Positions 47,701 through 59,900 of a stretch of DNA of 64,000 nt are shown piece after piece. Under the pieces are notes generated by a model, which was not told the DNA's origin, did no database searches, and saw only the letters and a program-made list of their open reading frames with translations. Numbering within the stretch: position 1 is the stretch's first letter; the number at the start of each line of letters is the position of its first letter. A program made the position numbers and the translations under genes. Origin of the DNA: Begonia masoniana (lineage: Eukaryota; Streptophyta; Magnoliopsida; Cucurbitales; Begoniaceae); contig CM039510.1 of the NCBI GenBank assembly GCA_022432975.1, positions 10,738,301 through 10,802,300 on the forward strand, written 5' to 3'.

Positions 47701-48331
47701 AGTGGGAAGCTTATCACTCTCTCCAAGTATAAAATATCCCACCTGACTCATTAAGGTGCGATTAATTTCCATTAACAATAAATCTGATTCACATAGCTGT
47801 TTCCGATCCCCCTGTTCGATGGGAAGCGGATCAAAATTTCCAAAGTCTAAATATCCACTGTCTCATTAAGGGGCGAATTAATTCCCCTAACAGTAAATCT
47901 GATTCATACAGCTATTTCATTATGTTCATTCCTTACCATGCCAACATGCATTCAAATTCATTTTCGTGTACTTTTAAAACATGATGCATAATACACAGAC
48001 ACATTCAAATAAACATAATCCTAATGTTTTGTGATGTAGGCCCGAAGGCACAAGCAAACTTCACTTACCTGGTCTCCTAGTTTAACACCCGGGTATTTTT
48101 CTTTAAAGGAAAAATTGGAGAGAAAATAAAAGAACAATAAAATAGGTTATTTAAAAGAAAAAGTGAAAAAATTTGGTTAAACTAATTTGTTAATTAATTT
48201 ATGTTCGAATATTCTAATTGGAGAACTTAAGCCGTGTATAATGTGAGGGTTAATTTACGAAAATTTATAATTTAAGAACGGGATTTAACAGAATTTTTGG
48301 TAGGGCAAAATGGAAATGTTATTGTTATTAA

Positions 48332-48360
48332 TGTTATTATTATTATTATTATTATTATTA
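48332..48360 (+). repeat. (TTA)n microsatellite
   Basis: About nine TTA repeats followed by an A-rich run, in the U3 of LTR G. Confidence 0.9.
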
Positions 48361-48382
48361 AAAATAAAAAAAATAAAAACAA

Positions 48383-48413
48383 AACAACAGAATGGCGAAG
48401 CCATTCTGTTGTT
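48383..48413. repeat. Perfect hairpin in LTR G
   Basis: 14-bp arms (AACAACAGAATGGC) around a GAA loop, about 300 bp into the LTR. Confidence 0.9.
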
Positions 48414-48560
48414 CGCGAACGCCAAAGGCAGGAAGAGGAGAACGGAGAGGGGAGAGAGGAGCGACGTCCCTCTGACAGCAACCACCGGCGATTTCGACAT
48501 TCTCCAGCCAGACGACGGCGACGAGCGAGCTTCCGGCTGTCTCCGCGCACAAACCGACGG

Positions 48561-49818
48561 GTAAGCCCGATTTGTGCTCTGTTTTCGGTTCGGTCGTGGC
48601 CGAGGGTGACGAGCCGGATTTGGCTCCTATCACCGGCCGATTTTGGTCACTTCCGGCGTTGGTTTGCCGACCCTTGACCGGGTTATGGCCGTTAATCCGT
48701 GAGGTGCTCAATTTGAACGAAAATCAGTGAATCCTGAATTGGGGGATTTCGGGTTTTGTGTGTAGCCTTGGATTTTTGGTTAGATATTGCTAATTGAGTG
48801 TATATGTAGTCGATTGGTGAAGAAATTGATGAGAATTGATGGAAAAATTGAAATGGGGAAATTTCTCGGATTAGGGCAGTTCGGGTTTTGCCTGATTTTA
48901 CCTAGCTACGGTCGTTTATTTTGAAATTCCTTTTGGTAGGTTAAAATAGGTTATTAGAGGAGTACGTGGCCGCTAGAATCGTTCGATTCCGATATCCGAC
49001 GCAAAAGTTATGCGCATTCGAAGTTTTGAGTTGGTTTTTACCGAACCCAAATTAGTGGCCCGTTTAGTTAGGGTTTAATTGGATTAGGCTAGAAATAGTA
49101 ATTTGAGAGTAATTGGTGAATGTTGGCTTGATTTTAATGAAGCTTGAATGTTTGTCATAGGTCGAGCCATATGTGACGTGAGGTGCCAAAAACCCGCGAG
49201 CTACAGACGACAGGTAAGTTCTCGTGACTTACTCTGGCCGATTGGCCTACACCGTACTTCGATGTCGCGTCGAGGATCTTAGTGGATTGTTTGTTTTAAA
49301 TTACTTTGGTTGGATAGTTAGGTTTAAACGTTTTGTAGGTTATTTCATTTACAGTCTTGATGGTACGCATGCTTGTTTGTTTACATTTATATTGAACTGT
49401 TCATGCATCACGTATTTTAACTTGGCATGAAAATGAATTTCCGCACAATGTTTTCAGAAAATCAATGTGGCCCAGAAATTTGGGCCTATTGATCTATCGT
49501 GCGGGCTGATTAAGGGTCTGGCCGATACCACATCTCATGTACTGTAATTAATGAACGTAATCTGTTATCTGGTCACGCGAGGTGGGGCTCAGGCACGGCT
49601 GTACGTGTTGTAAGCGTGTACCCCCCTCCTCTAACCGCACGGGGTAATCCGACCGATGGATGGGCCCCCTCCGGTTAGGGGGATGAGATCTCGGTGATAT
49701 ACTGTCTGCGACGCTCTGTATGTTATGCATGATTTTTGAACTCCATATGCACTGCACGCATCTGCATTTACGTAGAATTTACTGAGCCTTTAGCTCATAG
49801 TGTGTCTGTATGGTGTAG
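48561..49818 (+). other. Putative split leader in LTR G (53-nt micro-exon)
   Basis: Donor ACGG/GTAAGCC at 48561; acceptor TGTCATAG ending 49160; micro-exon 49161-49213 (53 nt) ending GACAG; donor GTAAGTTC at 49214; hairpin TGAGCCTTTAGCTCA at 49783-49797; acceptor GGTGTAG ending 49818. CCTACACCGTAC (49246-49257) pairs with GTATGGTGTAGG (49808-49819) over 12 bp with one G-U. Confidence 0.6.
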
Positions 49819-51068
49819 GTGACTTCGACATAGGCGAGGACGAGGTCCCTCCACCTGAGGAGTGATGCAGTTGACGGAGGATGGCTTGCGGTGGTGTGCT
49901 GGTGCAGTCGAGGTGTATTTTGACCCGTGGGATTCATGGTTTAATGTTTTGACGTTTATTTAGGAATTTTCTGGTTGATGGTGAATTAAAATGGATAATT
50001 GCACTGTTAGAACATTTTAGGATGCTTGGCTCTGGATAGTTGATAGGTTATATATTAAAGTTTTAAACGTTTTGGAACTGTTTTGTAATTTTAAAACAGG
50101 AGGATATGTTAAACTTTCAAACGGAAGCACGCAATTTATTTTCGTGAAATTGTACTTTGTTATAGTTGTGTTTCGAGTCGGTTTAGGGGTGGTATTTCGG
50201 AAGACGTATGAGTATTGGGTGCTTGATGTTAAGTTGTATTGTCAAGTGTGATGTTAGTGTTGATTGTGGAAGAAATTGGGCATATTTAAGTGTGTATACA
50301 GGAAAGGAAAAGAAAGAGGAAGGAGTTTTAACTATTTTAATTGTTTCATTTTAATTGTTTTAAAGTTTATCTAAGTGGTGTTAAAAATATGGTTTCCAAA
50401 TTGTTTTTCGTAACATTAACGATTTCGATTTCGATTTAGAATTCCGCCTAGAGTTCATATTAGGCTATAAAGATAAAAACAAAATATATAATGTGGGAAA
50501 ATCGAGTACAGTGTTAGGGATGTCACACCTGGAAATCGCTCGGCTGTAAGCTACCTTAGAAGTTCGCTCACCTAAGTTCATAACAGAACATCAATCAAAC
50601 CTTCGCTAAACTTTACCAAAAATTAACCAGAGGAACAAGGAAACCTGTTTGGAACTCTACTGCTTGCACATTCCCATTTATTCCCCAAGAACCCGAACCT
50701 ACTCTCATCAACAGCATCTTTGAAATCCTCACATTGTACTCCCTCATTTATCTAACTGCTAAAACGCAAGAGAATGAGGAAAAACGTACCTAAGTTGAAA
50801 GAGAATCGAGCAAGAAAATCCCCTAGAGAGCTCTACTGCTTGAGCTGAAAACTGAGAGAGGAGAGTAGGGAAAGAGTGGCGGCTACAGTGCATTTAATCA
50901 CAAAGCCTCTTTCCTTAAATAGGTTATCCATTATAAGTTCTCAATTTACAACTATGCCCTTACTTAGTCACTCATTAACCTAATTAATACTTTTCCTAAA
51001 TTTTCTCCACAACATGCTTACTATTAAATAACGGATTAGAAATTGGTTTAATAGAACCGGGTGCTACA

Positions 51069-51371
51069 GCTTGCATAGGCCAGCATGTCTTCCATGGTTC
51101 GAATCCACTCCTCTGCTGAAGAGAGATCCGTAGACTGTCCGTTGAATACCGGAGGTTGGAGTCTCTGAAATATCTCCAATCCTCGATTACCCTGAGTCAC
51201 TGTCTTCCGGGCTCTAGCACCTTCACGGTCGATTAAGGTGCCAAGTTCCTTGGATTGCCGCTCTATTTGTTGGGCCTGACGCTCCATATGTTGAGACTGT
51301 TGGGTAATAAAGTCCTTAAGGGTGTCTATCGTATCGTCTCTATCGTCTCGATCGTTTCCTCGACGCACCAT
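51069..51371 (-). pseudogene. Element C gag, 5' part
   Basis: ATG at 51371 (MVRRGNDRDDRDDTID), then a coiled-coil-like Gln-rich stretch (QSQHMERQAQQIERQ) and PPVFNGQSTDLSSAEEWIRTMEDMLAYA. It breaks at LTR F and continues at 46687. Very similar to D's gag N-terminus. Confidence 0.88.
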
Positions 51372-51520
51372 ATTTATATAATTCCTATAAAGGTTAAAAG
51401 CACACAATTCCAAGAAACCAAACTTAAAAAAAACATATAAACATACTTACAGTTTATGCAGGATGTCCGCGTAGTGGCTGTGCAGTCGAGCAGTTTGCAG
51501 AACCGTTTTTAAAACCCACG

Positions 51521-51533
51521 GTCTCTGATACCA
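51521..51533 (-). other. Primer binding site, element C
   Basis: Minus strand TGGTATCAGAGAC, five bases from the LTR. Confidence 0.88.
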
Positions 51534-53168
51534 TAAGTTGTAGCGTCTCTAACACTGTACCTAATTTTCCTGTATTATATTTTTATACTTACACTTAAAA
51601 CTTTAAGCATACCGTTTTAGCGGAAATAAAACTTTTAATGTCGAAATCGAAATCGAAATTGAAATCGATGTAGTCTATGTTTATAAACTATTTAAAACAA
51701 AACTTAAAACAATTATAAAATAATTTAAAACAATTAAAAACTAAATAACAATCGGCGGAGGGCAAAATGAGAAGTTTGTTCCTAAAAATGAGGGGCGATC
51801 AATCGCCATATGCAAAAACAAGAGGGGCGAACATTCGCCCCTCAAAACGGTGAATGATCGCCTCATCATCGTTCACCAGGCGATCGATCGCCACACGCTC
51901 TGGAAATTTTCCATAGCGTGGCGATCACTTGGTGACCGATCGCCCCTCTTGGCGATCGGTCGCCAACCCCTCTGCCACCCCCATTTTCTTCTTTCTTTCT
52001 TTCCCTTTTCACTTCATTCACTCTACTTCTTTTCTTCTCTTCTCTCTTGCACATAACATAAACACCTATTTAAACCCAAATCACAAACTAAAAACACTTC
52101 AACATCACTTCATTTCATCGACCAAATAAACAACTCAAAAAAAATTAAAACCAAATACAATTTTATGAAAACGAACTGCGTGGATCTGTTTGAAAACCAA
52201 ATATTTCCTTCTGCTAAAACCACCAAGAAGTTCGTAAATCTCAACAGAAATCTTAACAAAATGTTTTATAAATTCAATGTACCAAAACATTTAAAAACCT
52301 CAAAACGTAACCTATCAACTAATCAAAATCAAACATCCTAAAATGTTTTAACTATACAATTATTCATTTCAGTCTATCATCTGCCCAAAACATCCCAATA
52401 CCCTCAAAATACATACGTATATCCCCACGGGTCAGGTTTAAGCATCGACTGCGCAGCACACCCTCCCACGAGCCATTCTCCGTCAACTGCATCACTCCTC
52501 GGGTGGATGGATCTTGTCCTCACCTAAGTCAAGATCACCTACACCATACAGACAATCTATGAGATAAAAATCTCAGCAATCTCTACGTAAATGCAAGTGC
52601 ATGCTGTGCATATGAGTTCATAAATCATGCAACATTTTCTTATCTTTACATAGGTTGTCATCGAGATCTCAATACCCTAAATAGAGAGGGCATATCTTGC
52701 GGTTGGACTACCCTTTCCACCTAGAGGAGGGGGGGACACGCTTGCAACACGCAAAGCTGTGCCTAAGCCCCACCTCGCATGACCATAAACATACATCGAT
52801 CCATATTAGATGTGTTCTTGTGACAGACCCGTAATCGATCCACACAATAGATCAATAGCCCCCTTTCAGGCCACATCGCCATTTTCTTTAGAACATAGTG
52901 CGGAAATTCATTTTCATGCTCTTTTAAAATACGTGATGCGTGAACAATTTATAACATAATTTAAACATGCATCATACGTACCATCAAGACAATAAAAGCA
53001 ATTAAAAACATAACCTATAAAACAACTAAACCTAACTACCCAACAAAAGCAATGTAAAAAAACGCGTCACCAAAACTCCTCGAGACGGCTTCGACGTACG
53101 GTGTAGGCCAATAGGCCATAGTAAGTCACGAGAACTTACCTCGTGTCTGTTGAAATCCAAGCTCCGTC

Positions 53169-56100
53169 TGTAACACCCCTAATACTGTACCCGTATTTCC
53201 CGTATAATTTTTCATTTTATACTTTTTACTTTTCTATGCTTTAAATAAAACTTAATGCGAAATCTAAACCGAAGTTGAAATCAGAATTTAAGTCGGAATT
53301 AAAACTGAACTTTAAAAGCATTTAAAACAAAACCTTTAATAAATAATTAAAACTAAAACATTTAATAAACTTAAATAAAACAATTAAAAGAAGGGAGGGC
53401 AGAATCGGAATTCTGCCTCGTGAATGGAGCAGCGCTGCAGTGTGCAGCGACCAGTCGCTGCACTTCTGCAGCGACTGATCGCTGCATGCAGTGATCACTG
53501 ATCACTGCATGCAGCGAGTCGATCTCTGCACCAAGCAGAGATCGATCGCTGCACACAAAGTGCAGCGATCCCTTAACAGAAATCGATCGCTGCACACTGA
53601 GTGCAGCGATCCATGCCTTCTTTCTTTTTTTTTTTTTCTTTCTATTCCTTCATTCTGCCTTTCCTTTTTCTTCACTATTGCTCTCTGGAATTCCAGAGAT
53701 ACACTTAAAACACAAATCACAGGATCCGATTTCAGAGACTAACAACATATTCTTTTTACCAATTTTTCATCATAACCTAATATACTTATACTTTAACTTA
53801 TGCTCAATCGACTGGCAGCGGACTTTGCGAAATCCAACTGCGTGGATAGCTCTAAAAACTGAGCTATCCGTAACAACCTACAAACACATTTCAAAACATT
53901 TTCATTTTAACTTACATGTAAACCAAAGCGTTTTACATACAATTACCAAAACGTTATCTAACCCCTATCCAGATCCAAACACCTAAATATGTTCTATACA
54001 GTTCATCATCAATCCAAAATATCACGAAGAACCCCCAAAACCTTACATACACCCACCACGGGTCAAAACGCGCCTCGACTACTTTCATTTCATTTCATTT
54101 CATTTCATTTCATTTCATTTCATTTCATTTCATTTCATTTCATTTCATTTCATTTCATTTCATTTCATTTCATTTCATTTCATTTCATTTCATTTCATTT
54201 CATTTCATTTCATTTCATTTCATTTCATTTCATTTCATTTCATTTCATTTCATTTCATTTCATTTCATTTCATTTCATTTCATTTCATTTCATTTCATTT
54301 CATTTCATTTCATTTCATTTCATTTCATTTCATTTCATTTCATTTCATTTCATTTCATTTCATTTCATTTCATTTCATTTCATTTCATTTCATTTCATTT
54401 CATTTCATTTCATTTCATTTCATTTCATTTCATTTCATTTCATTTCATTTCATTTCATTTCATTTCATTTCATTTCATTTCATTTCATTTCATTTCATTT
54501 CATTTCATTTCATTTCATTTCATTTCATTTCATTTCATTTCATTTCATTTCATTTCATTTCATTTCATTTCATTTCATTTCATAGCTTGCACACTGAGTG
54601 CAGCGATCCATGCCTTCTTTCTTTTTTTTTTTTTTTTTTCTTTCTATTCCTTCATTTCTGCCTTTCCTTTTCTTCACTATGCTCTCTGGAATTCCAGAGA
54701 GCATACACTTAAAACACAAATCACAGGATCCGATTTCAGAGGACTAACAACATATTCTTTTTACCAATTTTTCATCAATAACCTAATATACTTATACTTA
54801 TAACTATGCTCAATCGACTGGCAGCGGACTTTGCGAAATCCAACTGCCGTGGATAGCTCTAAAAACTGAGCTATCCGTAACAACCCTACAAACAACATTT
54901 CAAAACATTTTCATTTTAACCTTAACATTTAAACCAAAGCGTTTACATACAACTTACATTTCATTTCATTTCATTTCATTTCATAAACGTCACCGGGGCT
55001 TCACTCTCGCTAGATAGGAGCGGCACATCCGGCGATTGGATAGCCCCTCGTATCTAACCGGGGGGAAGAACATGCTCCCCTTGCAGCCATGTCTGAACCA
55101 CCGCCACCGCTCATGACCAGACAGATTACAGATTACAGACATTCATTACTTTTCATTATCCTTTTCCTTTTTATGAAAACATGCATACAAATTCCTTTTT
55201 CATGCTTTTCAGAAACCATGATGCGTGAACATGTGCAATACTATAACATGAGCAGAGTATAAGCAAACAACGTATGTACCATCAAGACGGTAAACAAGCA
55301 ACCTATAAAACGAATAACCTAACTACCCAACCAAAGCAATTTAAACAACAATTCACCAATTTCCTCGAACAACCTAAAATCATATGGTGTAGGCCAATCG
55401 GCCAAACAAGACGCGAAGACTTACCTGACGTCCGTAGCACACTGAGTTCAGTCCACGAGCGTCGTTCGTCTGGGCAAAACACAACATTCATAGTTAAAAA
55501 CCAATTCGAGCTTCTAACGTCCAAATTTCAAACCTTAACTAAAGAATTCTCCTAATTCCTCAAACTTAGCTAATTAAAGCATTTAGAACGTCGACTAATG
55601 CTCGATAATCCAAAATCCTCCATTTACGAGTTTTTCCCAAAAACCCGAAAATCTACTAATTTTAACTTTTTCACAAATTGATTTTTCTTCGTCCAATAAC
55701 GTCCAATACGTTCGATATATACTTAATCAAGGCTAACCTATTAATTACGAACCCTAATTCGCGTTTTTCGTCGAAACCCTAATTGAAACCCTAACCCTAA
55801 ATCGAACCGAAAACTCGAAATAAACGCTCAGAGATTGGAGCTACATACCGAGAGTAGCGAGAGAGGAAGAAATGACGAAGAACGGAAGAAAAACGGGAGA
55901 GAACGGAGGTCGAATCTTCGATCGACGTCGGCGGCCGAGAGAAGAGTTTCTTCTCTGTTCGTGAACGCCAGGGAGAAAGAAGAAAATGGGGAGAGAAAAG
56001 AGTTTGTGTGATTTTATAAAAATTGATTTGCAAATTACCATTTTGCCCTTCTTCAGTTTTTATATTAGTTTCGTCCTTCGGTTCGTTAATCGTCCAGCTG

Positions 56101-56432
56101 TTTGGTTTGACTAAACCTCCTTATTTCACCAACAAGTCCAACTTAATATTTCGGATTTAATAAAACTGTCCGTTCGCAAATCGGACCTCATTTACTATTT
56201 TTACGAAAATGTTCAATTACTTTACGAAAGACGTAATTACTCGGAATATAACGTTTAAACTCCGAAAATTCTCATAATTTCCTTAAAATTCTTATTATTC
56301 GTTAGGGTCATAATGACGCTTTTTTTTCGTGAAATGGACCTTATTTGACATATTTACAAAAATGCCATTTAATAACATAATATATCAATATAATATATTA
56401 AATCCAAAAATCCGTACAAGCCGGATATTACA
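53169..56432 (-). repeat. 3' LTR of element D (rearranged)
   Basis: 3,264 bp, plus-strand TGTAACACCCCTAATAC...GCCGGATATTACA. Relative to the 5' LTR it has only two hairpin units (about 53550-53613), a 500-bp pentamer array, a second copy of the hairpin-to-leader segment (54586-54958) and lacks about 200 bp seen at 60935-61125. Confidence 0.9.
54083..54583. repeat. (CATTT)n array, about 100 units
   Basis: About 500 bp of uninterrupted CATTT. The 5' LTR has about seven units at 61125-61164 and a short copy is at 54957-54984. The long open frame across it is an artefact of a 15-bp-periodic stop-free repeat. Confidence 0.97.
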
Positions 56433-56447
56433 TTCTACCCTCCTTAT
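56433..56447 (-). other. Polypurine tract of element D
   Basis: Minus strand AAGGAGGGTAGAA next to the LTR start TGTAATATCC. Confidence 0.8.
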
Positions 56448-58250
56448 TCAGAATTTTGTCCACAAAATTTGAACCAGCTTATGGTCCTTGATATTAACGT
56501 CTCACGTCTTGAGGCAGTACACTTCGATTTATTGTCGGTACTCACGGCCATCCTTCGTGGTTCTAAACCAAAACTCTTCACTATACTTCCCCATATTGGC
56601 CTTAAATTCATTTTCCCCCACTTTCGATTTGATCTTACGCAACCTCACTCAAGTATGGAACATAATCAAATTTCTAATTCTCAAATCAAATGACTCATCG
56701 ACATATTTGTCACTTCAATATTTGCACCTGCATCAACTTTTGACTCTCCCTGAATCACTCACCGATTACATCTCCTAATATTACAAACCTCAAAGTTCTC
56801 TTTTTCCTTGGCGTCCTTCCTCTGCCGTTCACTCAGGTCAGAGCTACGTCCAAGCTTCCTAACGCCAGCCAAATTGAATGCCTACACTTCATCAAACTTC
56901 TGGGTCGTAACCCAAATTTCAACATAATCCCAACGACTCTATCTACAGTCAGGATGAACACCAACTAAACTTTTACATTAACCTCATAACCATACTCCTT
57001 ACTTTCAACGGGTCTAACACATTAATTGCCTACGTATCCAAATCTTACCAACTTTCCTAATCCTACAATCAAACATTCTCTAACAGTGTACTTGTCACCA
57101 ACTGACCCAAGCACACGTTGGTCTATATTTAGTCACCCAAAACGTTAAACTTTCAAACTTATTAATTGGTCTCCACTAAAATTGTCTCTAGTCTCAATCC
57201 TTGAATTAAACTTCCAATCTTACTCTTTATTGAGTCTAACACTCCCCCTAAGTCACATACCTTCCTGGACCACTTACTAATTCCGCCAGTTCTTTCAGGG
57301 AGGATTTCACATTTAATTTAACACTTGTTGTACTCCTCGAACTATGTCACCAGAATTTCTTATTAACATCGCTTCCATTCTAAGCTTCGTCCTTGAATTC
57401 TGGACTGTATTTTTAACTAAAAGTCTCATACTACTTACTTTACACTCTTTTGTCCATCTTCGATCTCTATTAACTCTGAGTGCCATAAATTCCAAAATCT
57501 CCACCCTTGATGTGCTCTAATCTGCACGTTCTAACCTAAGATTATTCACGTAATTATTGGTCGTGACTTGCCAAACACACGTTGAACACTAGAACTCTGC
57601 CAACTTAGCCTCACTTCTATGCTTACTTAGAGGTTTTTAGTGAAAACTCTCGTTCTCTTTATTCTAAAATTCACAAATTCCACAATTTGCAGGCCTTTAA
57701 ACGCCAACCTATACTTCCAATCTTAACATCTCATTTAATCCCAACAATCTCTTTTACTTCTTTCCTAATTTCACACGAGGACTACATTGAATCTACTAAC
57801 TAATCTTACCACTTGTCGCTCCTCCTCGTCAGGTTCTAACTATTCTTCTCAACAATTATCCTAAGTTTAGCTCTTGTATTCTATCTTCATCTAGGAGGTA
57901 TCCCTTAATAGGTTCATATCTAAACCTTCATCTTTCGTGGTTAGTCGTATCCTAATACTCCAAGGGGGTTTGCCAAATAAATCCAGTTTCTACCTATTTG
58001 AAAGCCATATCTCTTAGGGCGCATTCCTCTAATTGTTACTAAACTCTAGGTGTGCAAACTCCGTTGATTAAATTAAACTAATTATACTAATGTATAATTA
58101 TACTTCTATTTAGTCTTTATTGTCCTACATGTAGTCTATGGTTTTCTCTTCGAGGTTCAACTAATAATCCTTCTTACCCACTTTCTATTTTCTTACTTTT
58201 CTATTTTTAAGTCTATATATTTATTTATCATATGCATATTTGTCATACAG
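56448..58250 (-). other. Non-coding filler replacing pol in D
   Basis: No protease core, RT, RNase H or integrase motif in any frame; only short frames. CT- and AT-rich on the plus strand. The first bases (AATTTTGTCCACAAAATTTGA) still resemble the region after pol in C (42491-42510), so the outer edge of the pol region is kept while its body is replaced. Origin not recognised. Confidence 0.75.
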
Positions 58251-59368
58251 GTAATTAAAACAATACCTGCAATTGCAGAAGGCTGGGCCCCATTGTTGGC
58301 GTCGCCAGGCTCAATGAAAGTAAAGACCCTCGGAACAACCTTTCTTTGATCGGTGCCCTGTTGATTTCTGCCTGGTTGATTTCGGTTCAGCAACGGGCAA
58401 TTCATGAAATAGTGGCCAGCTTCTCCACACCGGTAACACCTATTGGTAAGCATCAGACAAGTACCGTAGTGCTGCTTCTGGCACTGCGGACATATAAGCT
58501 TTTGAACAGCCTCTTGGACCTGCTTTCCTTTTCCCCGCTCGCCCTTACCACCGTAGGGCCTCTTATCGCTCCTCTGTTGTTGTGACGGTCGTTGTTCATT
58601 CAGTTGCCCGTCTCGATCCTGTGACTGAGGCTGAAGTTCACGAAAGAAACCTTTTGCTGGCTCCTTCGACCTAGAACAAGTCGCTCTAGCAGCCTCGATA
58701 TCCAGAGCCTTGGCCGTAACTTCCGAATAGGGCACATCTATAATACCTGAGACAATAACGTGCATCCGAATCTCAGGATTAAGTCCCTCCATAAACTGGT
58801 GTACCTTCTCCTCGTTATCGCTGACAAGACGTGGGGCAAATTGTGATAAGGCCTCAAACTTCCGTATGTAATCGGTAACCGAGCCCGTCTGCTTTAACTG
58901 CGTGAACTCATTCCTCTTTGCCACCCTCACTGTGCGGCTGAAGTATTTATCAAAGAATAAAAACTTGAACCGATCCCAAGTCATAACTGATACATCCGTA
59001 GTCGACTTGATCGAGTCCCACCAGAAACGGGCATCCAACGCTAAGTGAAAAGTGGCATAAGCCACCTTGCTCCCGTTGCCAACCTCTGCGTAATCCAGCA
59101 TATCCTCCATCACTCGGATCCACTCCTCAGCACGAGTCGGATCCGATGACTGGCCATCGAATACTGGAGGTCGCAGGCCTTGGAACCTCTGCATACCCTG
59201 ATTATTGGGCACTACCAGCTCCTGAGCTCTTTGATTCTCTCGCATGTTCTCTCGATTTACTAGATCCGCTATCTGCTGTGCTTGCCGGTCCATATGCTGA
59301 GACTGGCGGTCTATCAAATCCATAAGACGATCCGTCGCGTCATCTCTAGGATCCCTTCCTCGAACCAT
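58193..59368 (-). CDS. Element D gag, intact
   Basis: 391 codons, ATG at 59368 (MVRGRDPRDDATD), the position and wording used by the other gags here. N-terminal Gln-rich coiled-coil-like segment (QSQHMDRQAQQIADL); retrotransposon gag core with DPTRAEEWIRVMEDMLDY, FWWDSIKSTT, FFDKYFSRTV and YIRKFEALSQFAPRL (residues about 75-215); basic, Gln-rich linker; CX2C pair (CPQCQKQHYGTC) and a complete CCHC knuckle CYRCGEAGHYFMNC near residue 320. It reads through the linker to PSAIAGIVLIT, where other elements enter protease, then diverges and stops after about 18 unrelated residues. No internal stop or frameshift, unlike every other gag here. Predicted to form particles and package RNA. Confidence 0.9.
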   Translation of the reverse strand: MVRGRDPRDDATDRLMDLIDRQSQHMDRQAQQIADLVNRENMRENQRAQELVVPNNQGMQRFQGLRPPVFDGQSSDPTRAEEWIRVMEDMLDYAEVGNGSKVAYATFHLALDARFWWDSIKSTTDVSVMTWDRFKFLFFDKYFSRTVRVAKRNEFTQLKQTGSVTDYIRKFEALSQFAPRLVSDNEEKVHQFMEGLNPEIRMHVIVSGIIDVPYSEVTAKALDIEAARATCSRSKEPAKGFFRELQPQSQDRDGQLNEQRPSQQQRSDKRPYGGKGERGKGKQVQEAVQKLICPQCQKQHYGTCLMLTNRCYRCGEAGHYFMNCPLLNRNQPGRNQQGTDQRKVVPRVFTFIEPGDANNGAQPSAIAGIVLITCMTNMHMINKYIDLKIEK

Positions 59369-59514
59369 ACTTATAAACTCCTATAAAATTTACAAACAAA
59401 TAATCCTAAGTAACAAAATCAAATAAAACAATAAACAGACTTACAGTTGATGAAGGATGTCCGCGTAGTGGCTGTGCAGTCGAGCAGTCTACAGAACCGA
59501 TTTTAAAACCCGGG

Positions 59515-59527
59515 GGCTCTGATACCA
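59515..59527 (-). other. Primer binding site, element D
   Basis: Minus strand TGGTATCAGAGCC, four bases from the LTR. Confidence 0.9.
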
Positions 59528-59900
59528 TAACTGTAACACCCCTAATACTGTACCCGTATTTCCCGTATAATTTTTCATTTTATACTTTTTACTTTTCTAT
59601 GCTTTAAATAAAACTTAATGCGAAATCTAAACCGAAGTTGAAATCAGAATTTAAGTCGGAATTAAAACTGAACTTTAAAAGCATTTAAAACAAAACCTTT
59701 AATAAATAATTAAAACTAAAACATTTAATAAAACTTAAATAAAACAATTAAAAGAAGGGAGGGCAGAATCGGAATTCTGCCCTCGTGAATGGAGCAGCGC
59801 TCGGTCGCTGCAGCATGCAGCGACTGAGCGCTGCATGCGCTGCAGTGTGCAGCGACCAGTCGCTGCACTTCTGCAGCGACTGATCGCTGCATGTCCCTTA

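Larger units (their letters stand above)
48081..50527 (+). repeat. Solo LTR G (C/D-related family) in F
   Basis: 2,447 bp, TTTAACACCCGGG (TG mutated to TT) to GTTAGGGATGTCACA. Target duplication is cctag (48076-48080) and cctgg (50528-50532), one mismatch. Comparison with E (AGGAGCCAGG region at 38890) shows the uninterrupted site. It sits in F's micro-exon, 12 bp from the donor. The 3' end resembles C's LTR end. Confidence 0.88.
46688..51068 (-). repeat. Solo LTR F (E family, reverse) in C gag
   Basis: Plus-strand TGTAACGCCCCGAG...CCGGGTGCTACA, flanked by gctcg (46683-46687) and gcttg (51069-51073), which differ by a C-to-T at a CpG. Interrupted by an assembly gap, an unrecognised 352-bp stretch and solo LTR G. 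Its 51-nt micro-exon (48069-48075 plus 50528-50571) is split by G. Confidence 0.85.

Noticed and set aside
48297..48711. Open frames of 70-126 codons at the start of LTR G
   Set aside because: Overlapping frames on both strands crossing a TTA microsatellite and a donor-like site; LTR sequence, no domain.
53989..54585. 198-codon open frame of repeating His-Phe-Ile-Ser-Phe
   Set aside because: It is the translation of the CATTT pentamer array, which has no stops in that frame; no gene.
55274..56041. Open frames repeated at 55274-56041 and 61454-62221
   Set aside because: They recur because both are LTRs of element D; positions cross the putative introns and no domain is seen.
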